Shown one piece after another: positions 1 to 7,725 of a stretch of 12,785 bases of DNA (position 1 is the stretch's first letter; every line of letters starts with the position of its first letter). The notes beneath the pieces were generated by a model. That model was not told the DNA's origin. It made no database searches and saw nothing but the letters and a program-made list of their open reading frames with translations. This stretch comes from Halocafeteria seosinensis (taxonomy: Eukaryota; Sar; Bigyra; Bicosoecida): NCBI GenBank assembly GCA_001687465.1, contig LVLI01001979.1:1-12785 (forward strand), written 5' to 3'. The position numbers were made by a program, and so were the translations under genes.

Positions 1-1423
1 GATCCCCAGAGTCTGCAGGAGTGTGCGCATTTGATCCGTATTGCTGAGTATTTGATTCAGCTGCAATTCCGGAGTTAGCAAGGACAAACGATGGAAAAGG
101 AAGGTACGTATTATCCTGCTGAGACGATATCGGGGGAGAATTCTCAAGGTCATACAGGTTAGACGAACGTTGGTGCGAAGAATCTGAATCACCGGAAGCA
201 AACTGCATGGGAGGTTGTTGTTCCCCCTCTATGGAATTGACATATCGATGATGTGGCTGGTGAACACTAGGGTGATTAGGATACCCAAAATGCCCCTCCC
301 CAAAATCCGGAGGTGGAAAGAACATCGTGGTGGTAGAAGAGGAAGACGGTGGTCTTGACGGATTGTGCACCCAACTGGTAAATTGTCCCGATGGCTGTTG
401 CGGGGGGTGAGCCTTTTGCGGCTGATGTACGTTGTACATACCACCAATTGATGCCAAATTGGCTCCGTTTGTTCCTGTAAAAGGTGGAAGACCAAATCCA
501 CCGCCTCCACCTGGCATCCCAGGGACGCCGCCTCCACTAATACCATCCGAATACAAGGTGGTGTTACTGCCTCCTCCTCCTCCCGGTCCTCCGGTAGCAC
601 CAGTGAAATTACTAAACTCTGCATACACAGAAAAATAGGGCAAGGACAAAGTTTGACGCATTAATTATCAGCAGTCAAAAAGACGGGGGCAACGTCGAGC
701 AGAAAAACAAGCAGTGGTGAAAAAAGCCTAGATGCACTTACCTCCCAAGGAGAACGAATGTCTATCGCAATCACTTCCTGTCGCACTATGGCTATCATCT
801 GTCTCTATACTGGCGGCTCCTACTCCCGTCACCAACGGCGGCTCGCCACTATGGTGTTGTGGGTAATATCCCCATGGTTGCGGCTGATGCGCAGGAGGCA
901 CGGCAGCCGAGGTGGCGGTGGCCGCCGCCGCGGTGGAAGACGACACTGCCACAGTTCCTCCCGTGGAAATACCACAATAGTTCTGTATGGGATTGGCGGC
1001 CTGTTGCCCTGCCCCTCCTCCTCCTCCTCCCCTCATGGAGGGTTGTTGTGCTGCTTGTTGCGGGCCGGGACGGGGTTGGGCCCCGTTGGCGGCAGCTCCA
1101 TTGACGTGCATGAGTGACGCCGACTCTTTGACAGATTTACCCGGGTGGGTCCCGGGAAACTCTGAGGGTGCTGATACGTAGGGATTGGAACCGGAAAAGG
1201 GTGCTGGAGCAGCAAATCGGAGCGAGGAAGCGGTCTGTTGCCGTCCCCACTCGTCTATGTGCACCCGTGTAGCCGATTCACCCTGTTCATACTGTGGAGT
1301 AAACGCGCCCGAAAAGGATAAAGTGGAGGGTGCAGCCCCCGAATCGGTCTCTGAAGAGCTAGGGAGCCTCGAATCCGACGTCCTCGTCCTCTCGGCCGGG
1401 AAGCGCTGCCACGAAGGATCCAT
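1..1423 (-). CDS. Gly/Ser/Pro/Gln-rich protein of unknown function, 5' part, two exons
   Basis: Exon 1 runs 1423 to 742 (227 codons plus 1 nt). A GTAAGT donor starts the intron at 741 and a TATGCAG acceptor ends it at 619 (123 bp). Exon 2 runs 618 to the left edge and stays open for 205 more codons, so at least 433 residues are encoded and the C-terminus is missing. The ATG at 1423 (CTCCATGGA) is preferred over an in-frame ATG at 1456 because the 11 extra residues look like translated leader. The protein is low complexity: a Gly run near residues 132-137, Ala/Ser/Thr runs near 159-175, PQ/QQ and HQPQP stretches, more Gly runs just after the intron, then Ser/Pro/Gln/His-rich sequence. No catalytic domain, signal peptide or membrane segment is visible. 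Such composition is common in disordered regions of transcriptional or RNA-binding regulators, but any DNA- or RNA-binding domain would lie beyond the window. Existence of the gene is likely; function is unknown. Confidence 0.75.
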
Positions 1424-2079
1424 GGAGAAAAGCAAAACAAAACGCCCCCTTTTCACTGCTTTCTAATGACGATAACCACAATCACAAAGTATCACCCGAT
1501 AGGAAAAAGAACGCTCTTTCACGTGAAAGGACATACAAGAGACAATGTGGGGTTGAATGGCGTGTATAACCCTCCCGAAAGAGACAAACTCAATGCGCCC
1601 TCTGTTCCTCAAGAAATGATTGACGGGTCAAATTTCTCCCACTTTCCTGACTCATCATCAGCTGCGTGTACGATGCACGCATGCCATGAGATCCCTTTGT
1701 TCTCTCACTGCTCAAGACTGCCGTGGGACCCATGGGGACTAGGATTTACTCCGGAGAAAACGACGGAAAAGGCCGTATTCACTCCGGAATGCGCTCCGGT
1801 TGAACTGACACCCTGGAATGTGGAAAGGAAAAGACAACTGTTCTTCCACCGCGGAGTTGAGACATACGTATCCCTATTTGGCACACACACACAGACACAC
1901 TTTTGCATTCGTCTACTTGGCTAGGACTTGATGTATCCCAGGAAACACGTTCTCTGACCACTTGACTCAGCGAGATACGTGCCACGTCCTCTGTGGAGGA
2001 CGCTGGATGACCCTTTGCACTACTGTACAACGGGAGGGGGCGAAGACGAGAGGACGTAAGGGAACAAACTCATATAGAC
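1424..2079. promoter_or_regulatory. Gene-free upstream region with G-box and TGACTCA sites
   Basis: No reading frame here convinces me; open stretches of up to about 150 codons have no recognisable features. It lies directly upstream of the minus-strand Gly/Gln-rich gene, so it probably carries that gene's promoter. Visible sites are a perfect 14-bp palindrome CTTTCACGTGAAAG at 1516-1529 with a CACGTG core (93-106 bp upstream of the ATG), TGACGGGTCA (TGAC/GTCA inverted repeat) at 1621-1630, and TGACTCA at 1648-1654 and 1963-1969. CACGTG and TGACTCA are the known core sites of bHLH/bZIP and AP-1/GCN4-type bZIP factors; their use here is inference. A short CA-rich run lies near 1883-1900. Confidence 0.35.
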
Positions 2080-2100
2080 TTTATTTTTTATTTATTTTTT
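2080..2100 (-). terminator. Poly(A)-signal-like tract for minus-strand transcripts
   Basis: On the minus strand this AT-rich tract reads AATAAATAAAAAATAAAG, giving AATAAA hexamers at 2096-2091 and 2085-2080. It lies about 90 bp downstream of the stop at 2184 of a small minus-strand reading frame and about 570 bp downstream of the ankyrin-SAM stop. It could serve either. AATAAA is the classical animal-type signal; many protists use it loosely, so this is a suggestion only. Confidence 0.35.
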
Positions 2101-2183
2101 TTCATGTTTTTCACTTTTCGGCATTTGGTGGGAACTTAGAGCATACGGCAGCTGTAGACCTATACAACTTTGTTATAATACCA

Positions 2184-2489
2184 TTATTGTTGTGTGTGGT
2201 GGAGCACCTGCTGGCTGCTGGATGACGACTCGATCAATTCCTGAGAGCTCAGCCAGCACATCTTCGAATACCAATCGAAATACTGGACACTTCTTCTCAA
2301 AGGGTTTTCATTGAACAGGAAAAGAAATCCTGCTACCGTGGATACATACATGGCAAATCTCATTGCTGCTAGCAACGGGGCTGTATCTCCGCGCGACTTA
2401 TCTTTTGACTTCCTTGCCCACCTGTTCCCCGCGCATAACTTCAGCAGGGCAGCAAGAAATGTGCTTTCGTTCGCAGTGAGAAAATGATT
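2184..2489 (-). CDS. Possible small hydrophobic protein or 3' exon, unidentified
   Basis: This minus-strand frame is open for 101 codons after an in-frame TAA and ends in TAA at 2184. Its first ATG is at 2363, giving 59 residues. The sequence has a hydrophobic helix (AMYVSTVAGFLFLF, residues about 4-17 of the short version), an aromatic/basic middle (SVQYFDWYSKMCWL) and a Ser/Gln-rich tail. Upstream in the same frame is a second hydrophobic patch, FLAALLKLCAG, which would be coding only if an upstream exon is spliced on; no clean CAG acceptor is visible. It lies in the 478 bp after the ankyrin-SAM stop, with AATAAA-like sequence about 90 bp beyond. It may be a short gene, the 3' exon of an unrecognised transcript, or just 3' UTR. 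No family recognised; a chance open frame of this length is possible. Confidence 0.3.
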   Translation of the reverse strand, partial: NHFLTANESTFLAALLKLCAGNRWARKSKDKSRGDTAPLLAAMRFAMYVSTVAGFLFLFNENPLRRSVQYFDWYSKMCWLSSQELIESSSSSQQVLHHTQQ

Positions 2490-2661
2490 TTAATGATCTC
2501 CAAAGCGCAAATTGGCTCAGTCACCTGGCGAAAAATCATGTAACGTTGTCTTGCTAGTCTTCTTGCCGAGCTTTTGTTTGTGCCATACAACTATACACTG
2601 GCTTGAACACCGTCGTTAACATCACTTCTACCTTTCCGGCAAGCAATGGTGTTACTATACT

Positions 2662-4192
2662 TCATGATTCATCGCTTTCTTCGTCGCTACCCTCAGATTC
2701 CCCTTCACTACCAGATTCCTCCTCTGACCCAGAACCGGATTCAGAGCCAGAGCCGCTGCCCGACCCAGAACCCGAACCTGATCCAGATTCGCTACCCTCA
2801 GAACCTTCGTTTTCCTCGCCGGATTCTTCCACGGAACCTTTCTCTTCCTCCTCCTCTCCTTCGGCCTTTTCTTCACCGGTATTTGGGCCACTGCTTTCAG
2901 GTAAACATTCATTGATACGATACAACTCCTTCAGTTTCTTTCTGTGCCCAGTTTGATTAATACCCATCGAAGATAAATCTTCATCATTAATGCCTGTGTT
3001 GTGGAACAAAATAGAGAGAATAATTCCTGCGCCAAGTCCATTGTTAATGAGACACACGACTTACCGTAACTGGCAATGAACTTGATATCATCAAATCCTT
3101 GAGCAACGAACTGAGGAAAGTACTGCTGGAGATGAAGCAAAGTTAGCCACTTATAAATCAGGGATGTACTTTCGCTTGACCCGGATACATCCGTGAGTGC
3201 GGCTACGAGCGACGAATTATTGGTGCTATTTGCGTAGTCCAGTGCAGTTTGCCCAGTCTGTTGCATGCATGCATGCAAGGTTGCGCGTGACGATATAGAG
3301 ATATGAAATAAATTCTAGCGACAGATTTTCTGCACATACCGAATCAGCCACGTCAGCACGCGCTCCATGATTAATGAGGATTTGTGCAGTATTTGGATGG
3401 TTGTAAGCGCAAGCGAAATGAAGCGGCGTCAAGTTATCCTGCAAAATAATTAGCAAAACTAAAGTCATGTTATAAAAATAGCAAGAGCTACTCTTTCCCT
3501 TCCAACAGGAAAAAAAAAATGCTTGTGGGAAACCATCAACGTAATCATCGGACCATACATACCTCTGCAAAACTATTGGCATCTGCTCCGTACGATAACA
3601 GCAACAGGGTCACTTTGTCATGCCCGAATCTCGAGCTCAAATGTATCGCCTGGTAGGCTCCATTGTTCTGTAACCTCGACATGACGAACTTCGCTCAGAT
3701 ATGGTAACCAAAAAAGCCTCATAGCTCAGTATATGTGCTTACAGCGTATTTGGAGACGTGGGCTCCATGTTCCAACAGGGTCTTTGCCGTGGCCAAATCG
3801 CCCGTCGCTGCGGCATAGTGCAAGGGCGACCATTGGGGTTGTTCCACCTGGTATAGACACACGTGCAAAAAGCGTAAACACACTCATTTATGCACGACAT
3901 AAGCAATTATGGAGCTTAACGCTCATTTTTGACGACGTTAACTCCTCCTCATGGCATCTTCACAAACCCTTTTTCCAGTATGATGTGGACTTACATGCGC
4001 CGGTGTCGATACTAAGGGTGCACCTTGACCTGTTTTCCCAAGTGTATCCGTGGGCGAAGAAGTGATCCGGGTATCGTAAGTGGCCATTAAAGAGGCTGGA
4101 GCCATGGTGGAGTCCAGATCCCCACCCTGCTGCTGGAACTTTGAGAGGGCGTCATTCGCTCCATGGGACGCCGACCAATACACCGACGCCAT
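2662..4192 (-). CDS. Ankyrin-repeat and SAM-domain protein with acidic Ser/Gly tail, six exons
   Basis: Spliced exons 4192-3995, 3847-3743, 3667-3563, 3438-3340, 3257-3065 and 2993-2662 give 1032 nt (343 residues, stop TGA). Introns are 147, 75, 124, 82 and 71 bp with GTAAGT, GTAAGC or GTATGT donors and CAG acceptors. Exon 1 holds a cryptic ankyrin-like start (YWSASHGANDAL) and a linker. Exons 2-4 each encode one ankyrin unit: WSPLHYAAATGDLATAKTLL (72-91), YQAIHLSSRFGHDKVTLLLL (106-125) and TPLHFACAYNHPNTAQILI (140-158). Exon 5 opens with a partial repeat (TGQTALDYA), then begins a SAM domain (about 203-263: WLTLLHLQQYFPQFV, GFDDIKF, then DLSSMGI and GHRKKL in exon 6). Residues about 270-343 are Glu/Ser/Gly-rich with SG dipeptides and many CK2-type S-x-x-E/D sites. 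Ankyrin plus SAM proteins are intracellular scaffolds; the partner and pathway cannot be named. The start has good context (GAGAATGGCG). Confidence 0.92.
3261..3278. repeat. 18-bp perfect palindrome (TGCA repeat) at a 3' splice site
   Basis: TTGCATGCATGCATGCAA reads the same on both strands. It lies in intron 4 of the ankyrin-SAM gene, directly against the CAG acceptor at 3260-3258, where a pyrimidine tract would be expected. It is a small tandem repeat of TGCA/CATG and could fold into a hairpin in the pre-mRNA. Confidence 0.85.
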
Positions 4193-4344
4193 TCTCAGCC
4201 AGTAATGTATCTATGGAATAGATTGAAAAGATGATTCAGGAATCCATCCGTGATAAACGCATGTTTGCTGGGACTCCTAAAGTTTTTCCTAGCAATGAAA
4301 CAATCATTTCATTCACTGTGTTTATTCATTCACCTCTTCGACGT

Positions 4345-4445
4345 AGGGCTGTTGGGACCGAAAAAAAAACAGTTCCCCAGCTGGGGATGGGGAAGCCCCC
4401 CGGGACCATCCCCATTCCCCGTGGGGAAGGTTTGGGGAAGGAACA
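4345..4445 (+). repeat. GC-rich dispersed repeat, copy A
   Basis: This stretch contains AGGGCTGTTGGGA (4345-4357), then CTGGGGATGGGGAAG (4381-4395) and further runs of GGGG/CCCC up to about 4440. The reverse complement of 5943-5990 has the same two blocks in the same order and similar spacing (AGGGCTGTTGGGA, then CTGGGGATGGGGAAG), so the two are homologous copies in opposite orientation. The rest is low-complexity GGGGAA/TTCCCC that can form hairpins. It interrupts otherwise unremarkable sequence upstream of the ankyrin-SAM gene. No transposase or terminal motif identifies a class. Confidence 0.65.
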
Positions 4446-4499
4446 TCGAAGACTTAACATGTTTTATAAGAATAGAACGTATAATCCAAGTCGTGTGCA

Positions 4500-5107
4500 T
4501 ACATGATTGAGAAGGGGTACTGGAAGATTGAGGAGCGCTAGGCGTTTGGGAATGGGGACGAAATGGTCGAGGAAGAGCACTGGCCGATTGAGAAGGGGAT
4601 GGAGAAGATTGAGAGGGAACTGAAACGTAGCCTTGGAACTTCTGGTAGATTGGAAAGGCACACTGGGGCTTCTAGAAGATTGAGAAGTACTGGAAGACTG
4701 AAAAAATACACTGGAACTTCTTGACGATTGGGGACTTAGAAGGTTGAGATGGGACTCTGGAACACTAGAAGATTGAGAAGGGACCGGGGAGCTTCTGAAA
4801 GATTGAAAAGGGGGAATTTGACTTCTGGAATGGCGACAAGGAGCACTGTCCGATTGAGAAGGGGTAGGAGATACTTCCAGAGGAGCACTGGAGATTGAGG
4901 TGGTTGCTGGCTCTCCACAACCTTCAGGAGCTGCTTCGATGTCCACCGTCTCTGCATGTGGTGGCAGCTCATCCTCAAAATCAGACGACCTTCGAATGGC
5001 GGTAGCGAAGGAACTTGACGGAAATTGCCCTCCTCGTCCCAGGAAGCGGTGGCAGCCTGGCTGGTGGCCCAATGGCAGGTCGTTGTTGCAACGTCAACGC
5101 GCTCCAT
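4500..5107 (-). pseudogene. Ser/Pro/Gln-rich reading frame with two frame switches
   Basis: An ATG at 5107 in strong context (AAAATGG) opens a plausible N-terminus (MERVDVATTT...WDEEGNF, 39 residues to about 4990). The coding-like sequence then moves to another frame (FEDELPPHAETVDIEAAP), which has no ATG of its own and an upstream in-frame TGA. That frame continues into Ser/Pro/Gln/Arg repeats (PSQSSS, SPQSSRSSSV, FQSSS) down to about 4625, where repeat-like coding moves to a third phase (VPSQSSPSPSQ, then SAPQSSSTPSQS to about 4500). Two very short GT-AG introns (38 and 44 bp) could formally join the phases, but they are shorter than every other intron here and the first donor (GTCGTC) is poor. 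A low-complexity gene broken by indels, or unrecognised splicing, are both possible. No domain or family is recognised. In the last phase the frame stays open into repeat copy A. Confidence 0.35.
4505..4870. repeat. Degenerate minisatellite, units of about 20-33 bp
   Basis: The plus strand repeats variants of GATTGAGAAGGGG with CACTGGAACTTCT or ACTGGAAGAT between them, for example at 4505, 4587, 4610, 4677, 4770 and 4852. Units are uneven and diverged. On the minus strand they translate as PSQSSRSSSV-like decapeptides. Length change in such an array would readily explain the frame switches in the overlapping reading frame. Confidence 0.7.
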
Positions 5108-5420
5108 TTTCGTCCGATTACGTCTAGTGTAACGTTCTAGTTGTCACGGAAACACACGGCATAAGTATGCTGACGTTTAGGTCAAATGTTATTCCAGAGA
5201 GCACTAGTGTATGTACTTAATAGGCAATGAATAAGCAGCTTGATCTTTGAATATCAGATTTGAAATCTGCATGCGAACTTTAACGGCCACTACTTTTGTC
5301 GGTATAGATAATGGTGTATTTGATCATATTTGAGCTCGTCGACCTCTATAATTATACAGTGCATATGCGCAATGACGTATTGCATGTCAATACATTCATT
5401 ATTGGAGTTTTATATTCTCC
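5108..5420. other. Stretch with no recognisable gene
   Basis: AT-richer sequence between the Ser/Pro/Gln frame and the inverted repeats. Open frames are short and without features. It would be the 5' flank of the minus-strand frame starting at 5107. Confidence 0.5.
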
Positions 5421-5995
5421 ACTTGGGGATCCCCATTCGGGATTTCTTCCCCGGGGGATTTGGGATGGGGACAGACATCGGCGGCTTGGTTGGCTGGCTT
5501 TGGGCTTGGGGGTAGCCTGGCTAGCTTGGGCGGCGAAGCCCAAGCCAAACCCAAGCCAGGTCGCAAGCTCTTGACACCCTAGTTCTCTGCACAACTTCGT
5601 TCAAACCCGCTGCTGATTATCATACAAAGGACGATAGAATGTGGCGGAAGTGTGTGCATTTAGTTATGCCCCAATATAGCGTACCCAGATAGGCACAGAC
5701 GCAGCTAACAGGCACTTCCGAAGCTGGGGACGCTAGTTGAAGTTGACACACAAGAGAGACGGGAACATGCCTTCTCCTTATATTCCCCTGTATAAAAATC
5801 ACAAAAAGGGTATAATATAGAAAAAACATTCCTTCGACATGACCGTGGCTTGCCCAAGCCAAACCTGGCTGGCTTGTAAGAACCCTGACTAGCTTTGACC
5901 CCCCCCCAAGCCAACCAACTGCCGATGTCTGGATGGGGAAGCCTTCCCCATCCCCAGTTGGGGAAGTGGGGACGCCATCCCAACAGCCCTGGGCC
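5421..5995. repeat. Inverted pair of GC-rich repeats (copies B and C) enclosing about 280 bp
   Basis: The left arm (about 5421-5570) contains CAGACATCGGC followed by TTGGTTGGCT (5472-5495) and GGCTTGGG-type repeats. The right arm (about 5850-5995) contains AGCCAACCAA then GCCGATGTCTG (5909-5931), the reverse complement of the left block, with CCAAGCC repeats on its inner side. The right arm also carries inverted matches to copy A at 4345. Within the left arm, GGCTTTGGGCTTGGG near 5495-5511 faces CCCAAGCCAAACCCAAGCC near 5538-5557, making a local hairpin. The middle (about 5571-5850) shows no gene and ends AT-rich. The layout resembles a foldback or MITE-like element, but no clean terminal motif or target duplication is visible. 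Confidence 0.55.
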
Positions 5996-6133
5996 CCTAG
6001 CCACAACGTGAAGGTGTTGGACCGGTTCCGGGTAGGGTTCACTCGTCACACGGCGTAGCGTAGCCTGTAGCAAACACGTCTTCCGGTAGGAGTAATACCA
6101 ATACACACGCAGACAGCCTCTACGGCGTCTACG
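5996..6133. repeat. Gene-free stretch with a 10-bp inverted repeat
   Basis: CGTAGCGTAG at 6054-6063 and CTACGCTACG at 6129-6138 are perfect inverted copies 65 bp apart. The right half overlaps the TAG that ends the broken gene to its right. No coding frame is convincing. The inverted repeat may be incidental. Confidence 0.4.
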
Positions 6134-6721
6134 CTACGTGTTTTTGCCAGAACTGGGGTTGAAGACTTTAGGAAATCCTAGGTTACTCTTTAAAGTGGAG
6201 AACAGGGATATTGGTGCCTCGTCTGGAGAACTATCCTCAAGGTCTTCTGCAGCGAGGCCGTATGGAATGGAGACCTGATGAGCGTCTTAGTCTTGTCGCT
6301 GAATTCTGAACTGCTAACCAGTTGATAAGATAGTCTACTTCTCTCTCTACCTAGCCGAATGCCGTCTTGGGGTTGAGAAAACGAGGGTCCACAGTAGAAG
6401 TAGCAGCAGCGCCATCAACGCATTGATTCTCGGTCTGCTCTCCAAGATCAGATACAGTCTGTTTGAAATAGCATACGGCCAGGATATCGTCTTCTTTCGT
6501 CATCAAAATGTTACACGTGACATGGAAATACACTAGCGGCACGGGATTGACGGCGCAAGCTGCTTGAGTCTCGAGTTTTCTTGTGACGATCTTCATTTCA
6601 GCGAGGATTCGCTCAATCCGTGTAATCCGCTCCGTAGCGGCATTGTCGAAAAGACATCGTCAATTGTCTTCAAGGTACCGCGAGATGCTCCTCTTTTAGC
6701 AGTAGCGACAACATCTTCCAT
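6134..6721 (-). pseudogene. Broken unidentified gene with coiled-coil-like segment
   Basis: The ATG at 6721-6719 has ideal context (AGCCATGGAAG) and an in-frame TGA 6 nt upstream. It opens a basic N-terminus (MEDVVATAKRGASR...TIDDVF) for 43 codons. Near 6645 the coding-like phase jumps to a frame reading NAATERITRIERILAEMKIV, a charged heptad-like helix, ending at a TAG (6351-6353) after FLNPKTAFG. A possible 75-bp GT-AG intron lies inside that part (CTA/GTGTAT to AAACAG). A GTAGAG donor at 6350 and a CATCAG acceptor at 6275 define a 76-bp intron leading to a 46-residue acidic exon (AAEDLEDSSPDEAP...) ending in TAG at 6134; the join is in phase except for the TAG at the exon edge. At least one frameshift and one stop must be explained. 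No family is recognised; a decayed gene fits best, sequence error is the alternative. Confidence 0.4.
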
Positions 6722-7113
6722 GGCTTCTCAGATAAACGAGGTACCTTTCCAGCATCACTTGGGTTGAACACCACCTCGTATCATTGTTCTTAATTGACAC
6801 GAGTTGCTTTTCTCCACGAGAACTCTGTACTTCGCCGCTTGCACTCTAGGGGGAAATGGAGGAGCTGAAGTATTGCAAACCGGAGGAAATATCGATAATT
6901 CGAGATCACAATTTTTCCAAGTGAAAATTCCAGGATTATCTGAGTTGAAGACAATTTCAGATATGTCTGTGCGACCTACTGGTAATTTTAACATATCTTT
7001 TACAAAACTTTTGGTTTCAGATTTGTCCTATTCATCAATTGACACCATAATACAAGCGGATTAGACAGTATACAAGCTACATACGCTGTTCATTCATTCC
7101 ACTATGTCCACTC
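6722..7113. other. Gap between divergent genes, no clear gene
   Basis: This lies between the 5' end of the minus-strand broken gene and the 5' end of the plus-strand small gene, so it could hold both promoters. Plus- and minus-strand open frames of about 80 codons exist, with no family features. A 40-bp GT-AG segment (GTAATT at 6981 to TTTCAG at 7020) looks like a minimal intron but joins nothing convincing. Confidence 0.4.
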
Positions 7114-7506
7114 ATGACTCGACTCTATCGGATACCTCCTTGGACGAGTGGACGAGGAGCAGGAAGTAGCCAGTGAGTCGAATGATGCATCGCCCCCTTT
7201 TCAGTCGATATTATACGGCATGAACGGTATACGATGCAGCGACTCTTATTAACATATCGCGATTTTCCCAATACACTACACAGGAAGGCAGCAGCGGACG
7301 CAAGTGGAGGTTCCCAATCAACGATTGCGAAAGCCAAAAGCCATCTGCAACTCGAGGCGAATACGCAGCCGAAACTGCGTCTTAGGACATATAACCAAGT
7401 TCTGGACACAGAAGAGACATCCGGTATTCCAAACTTCGTTCGTGAGGGGAACCGGTATCTTTGGCGGGCAGAAGTGGAGAGACTGTTTGCCTTTACCTCG
7501 GAGTAA
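7114..7506 (+). CDS. Small two-exon protein of unknown function
   Basis: Exon 1 (7114-7172, ATG ACT CGA) encodes MTRLYRIPPWTSGRGAGSS. A strong GTGAGT donor at 7173 and a pyrimidine-containing CACTACACAG acceptor ending at 7283 define a 111-bp intron. Exon 2 (7284-7506) restores the frame across a split Gln codon and ends in TAA. The product is 93 residues: a basic N-terminus with few acidic residues, an Ala/Ser-rich linker, a basic middle (KAKSHLQLEA, KLRLRTYNQVL) and a charged, aromatic C-terminal segment (FVREGNRYLWRAEVERLFAF). The N-terminus could be a mitochondrial or plastid targeting sequence, but this is weak inference. A 170-codon open frame on the opposite strand covers the same DNA; I prefer the spliced gene because its splice sites are good and its composition is more protein-like. 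No family recognised. Confidence 0.5.
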
Positions 7507-7722
7507 TTCCCCGGGTTCTTAAATCGGGCGCTGTAGGTAAGCATACAATCAGTCTGCTGCCTATACACATTTTCACATGTGCACATTCCCCTCCGCACTT
7601 CAGAGTACCGCGTGACATCTTGTAACGATGGTCTCAAACTGTGTGCTTCCTTTGCTCCTCACTCTTGTCCTGGTAAAGTCTAAATCCTCAGTGACTGTGC
7701 AGTCTGTATTGTATTAGCTGTA
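7507..7722. other. Gap before transposase fragment
   Basis: No convincing gene. A 29-codon frame starting at 7628 (MVSNCVLPLLLTLVLVKS) resembles a signal peptide but ends in TAG and leads nowhere. Confidence 0.4.
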
Positions 7723-7725
7723 TAA

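Noticed and set aside
1466-1924. 152-codon plus-strand frame.
   Set aside because: No domain, no compositional signal, Cys- and His-rich random-looking sequence, and it overlaps the probable promoter of the minus-strand gene.
2603-2956. Plus-strand frame rich in Pro/Glu/Asp/Ser.
   Set aside because: It is the antisense shadow of the acidic Ser/Gly tail of the ankyrin-SAM protein, whose SAM domain and splice sites fix the minus strand as coding.
4231-4510. Plus-strand frames of about 90 codons.
   Set aside because: Most of their length is the GC-rich repeat copy A; no gene signals.
5311-6106. Frames rich in GLGLAWLAWAAKPKPNPSQ-like sequence on both strands.
   Set aside because: They are translations of the GGCTTGGG/CCCAAGCC repeat arms in all phases and have no gene structure.
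7125-7637. 170-codon minus-strand frame.
   Set aside because: Cys/Arg/Ser-rich shadow with no recognisable motif; the opposite strand has a two-exon frame with strong splice sites.
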